Origin: Verrucomicrobiales bacterium
GTDB taxonomy: Bacteria; Verrucomicrobiota; Verrucomicrobiia; Verrucomicrobiales; DEV007
NCBI GenBank assembly: GCA_029210205.1
Contig: JARGOD010000039.1
Coordinates: 1-45,281 of the forward strand
DNA length: 45,281 bases
Direction: 5' to 3'
Under the pieces are notes generated by a model. That model saw only the letters and a list, made by a program, of their open reading frames with translations. It was not told the origin of the DNA and searched no databases. Made by a program: the position numbers and the translations under genes. How positions within the stretch are numbered: position 1 is the stretch's first letter; every line of letters starts with the position of its first letter. Below, piece after piece: positions 45,155-45,281 of the stretch.

Positions 45155-45281
45155 ATGCAAATATCAGAAGAAACAGCGGCCGTAGAGCCCAACGCAGATC
45201 GTTTGGCGGACTTTATTATGTTCGCCCAGCGTTCCTTTCTCCTCGACTTGTCGAAGGAGCTTAACAAAGGCAACGTATCAT
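45155..45281 (+). CDS. Probable MarR-family regulator, truncated by the window end
   Basis: Forty-two codons are visible (MQISEETAAVEPNADRL, then ADFIMFAQRSFLLDLSKEL). The sequence ends in NKGNVS, just before where the MarR winged helix would start. The opening matches what I recall of a PVC MarR-like group, but the DNA-binding domain lies outside the window. The strong ribosome-binding site and the long AT-rich leader suit a regulator. The family call is tentative. Confidence 0.5.
   Translation, partial: MQISEETAAVEPNADRLADFIMFAQRSFLLDLSKELNKGNVS

Overview
This window most likely comes from the chromosome of a Verrucomicrobiota bacterium (PVC superphylum), probably marine. The evidence is gene content. 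There is a DUF1549/DUF1553 cytochrome, a DUF1501 Tat protein, a PVC-type heme-binding dehydrogenase, Cys-type sulfatases, a Tat-exported Gfo/Idh/MocA oxidoreductase, and large membrane kinase or pseudokinase proteins. These are mixed with ordinary housekeeping genes (dnaN, hisH, hisB, ilvD, asnS, cdd). Phylum and habitat are inferred. I saw no rRNA, tRNA, CRISPR array, insertion sequence or prophage.

Layout. 1-2461: dnaN (only the first few bases are missing), convergent with hisB-hisH. 2559-5300: a large membrane protein that reads as two catalytically dead kinase folds, a membrane span and Sel1-like repeats. 5311-8038: an M24 peptidase and a ketoglutarate-semialdehyde-type aldehyde dehydrogenase, apparently one operon. 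8172-12989: an exported CehA/McbA-type metallohydrolase, an exported beta-lactamase-fold serine hydrolase and a small secreted DUF2141 protein. 13012-15669: ilvD divergent from a LysR regulator, with a textbook T-N11-A operator between them. 15681-18879: a winged-helix-like protein divergent from an FRG-domain protein across an AT-rich spacer with inverted repeats, then an FkbM methyltransferase and an esterase.

18939-36265 is the catabolic core. It holds a sulfatase, a Gfo/Idh/MocA oxidoreductase, a double thioredoxin-fold protein and an unknown exported protein. A five-gene plus-strand run follows: DUF1549/1553 cytochrome, DUF1501, PVC heme-binding dehydrogenase, a double sulfatase with an internal carbohydrate-binding-like domain, and a GH71/99-like glycosidase. 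The run looks built to desulfate and cut an extracellular sulfated glycan. Its heme-binding dehydrogenase carries an apparent two-base expansion in an AG repeat, which cuts the signal peptide off from the enzyme body.

36349-40660 encodes a membrane coiled-coil protein overlapping a Ser/Thr kinase with PEGA domains and a C-terminal formylglycine-generating-enzyme-like domain that lacks the expected cysteines. 40709-45281: asnS, convergent with a PQQ-type sugar dehydrogenase, then a hypothetical gene and cdd (translationally coupled), a 378-base AT-rich gap, and the start of a probable MarR regulator. The most noteworthy items are the frameshifted dehydrogenase, the tandem pseudokinase, the double sulfatase and the kinase-FGE-like pair. 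I found no complete, clearly new multi-gene system.
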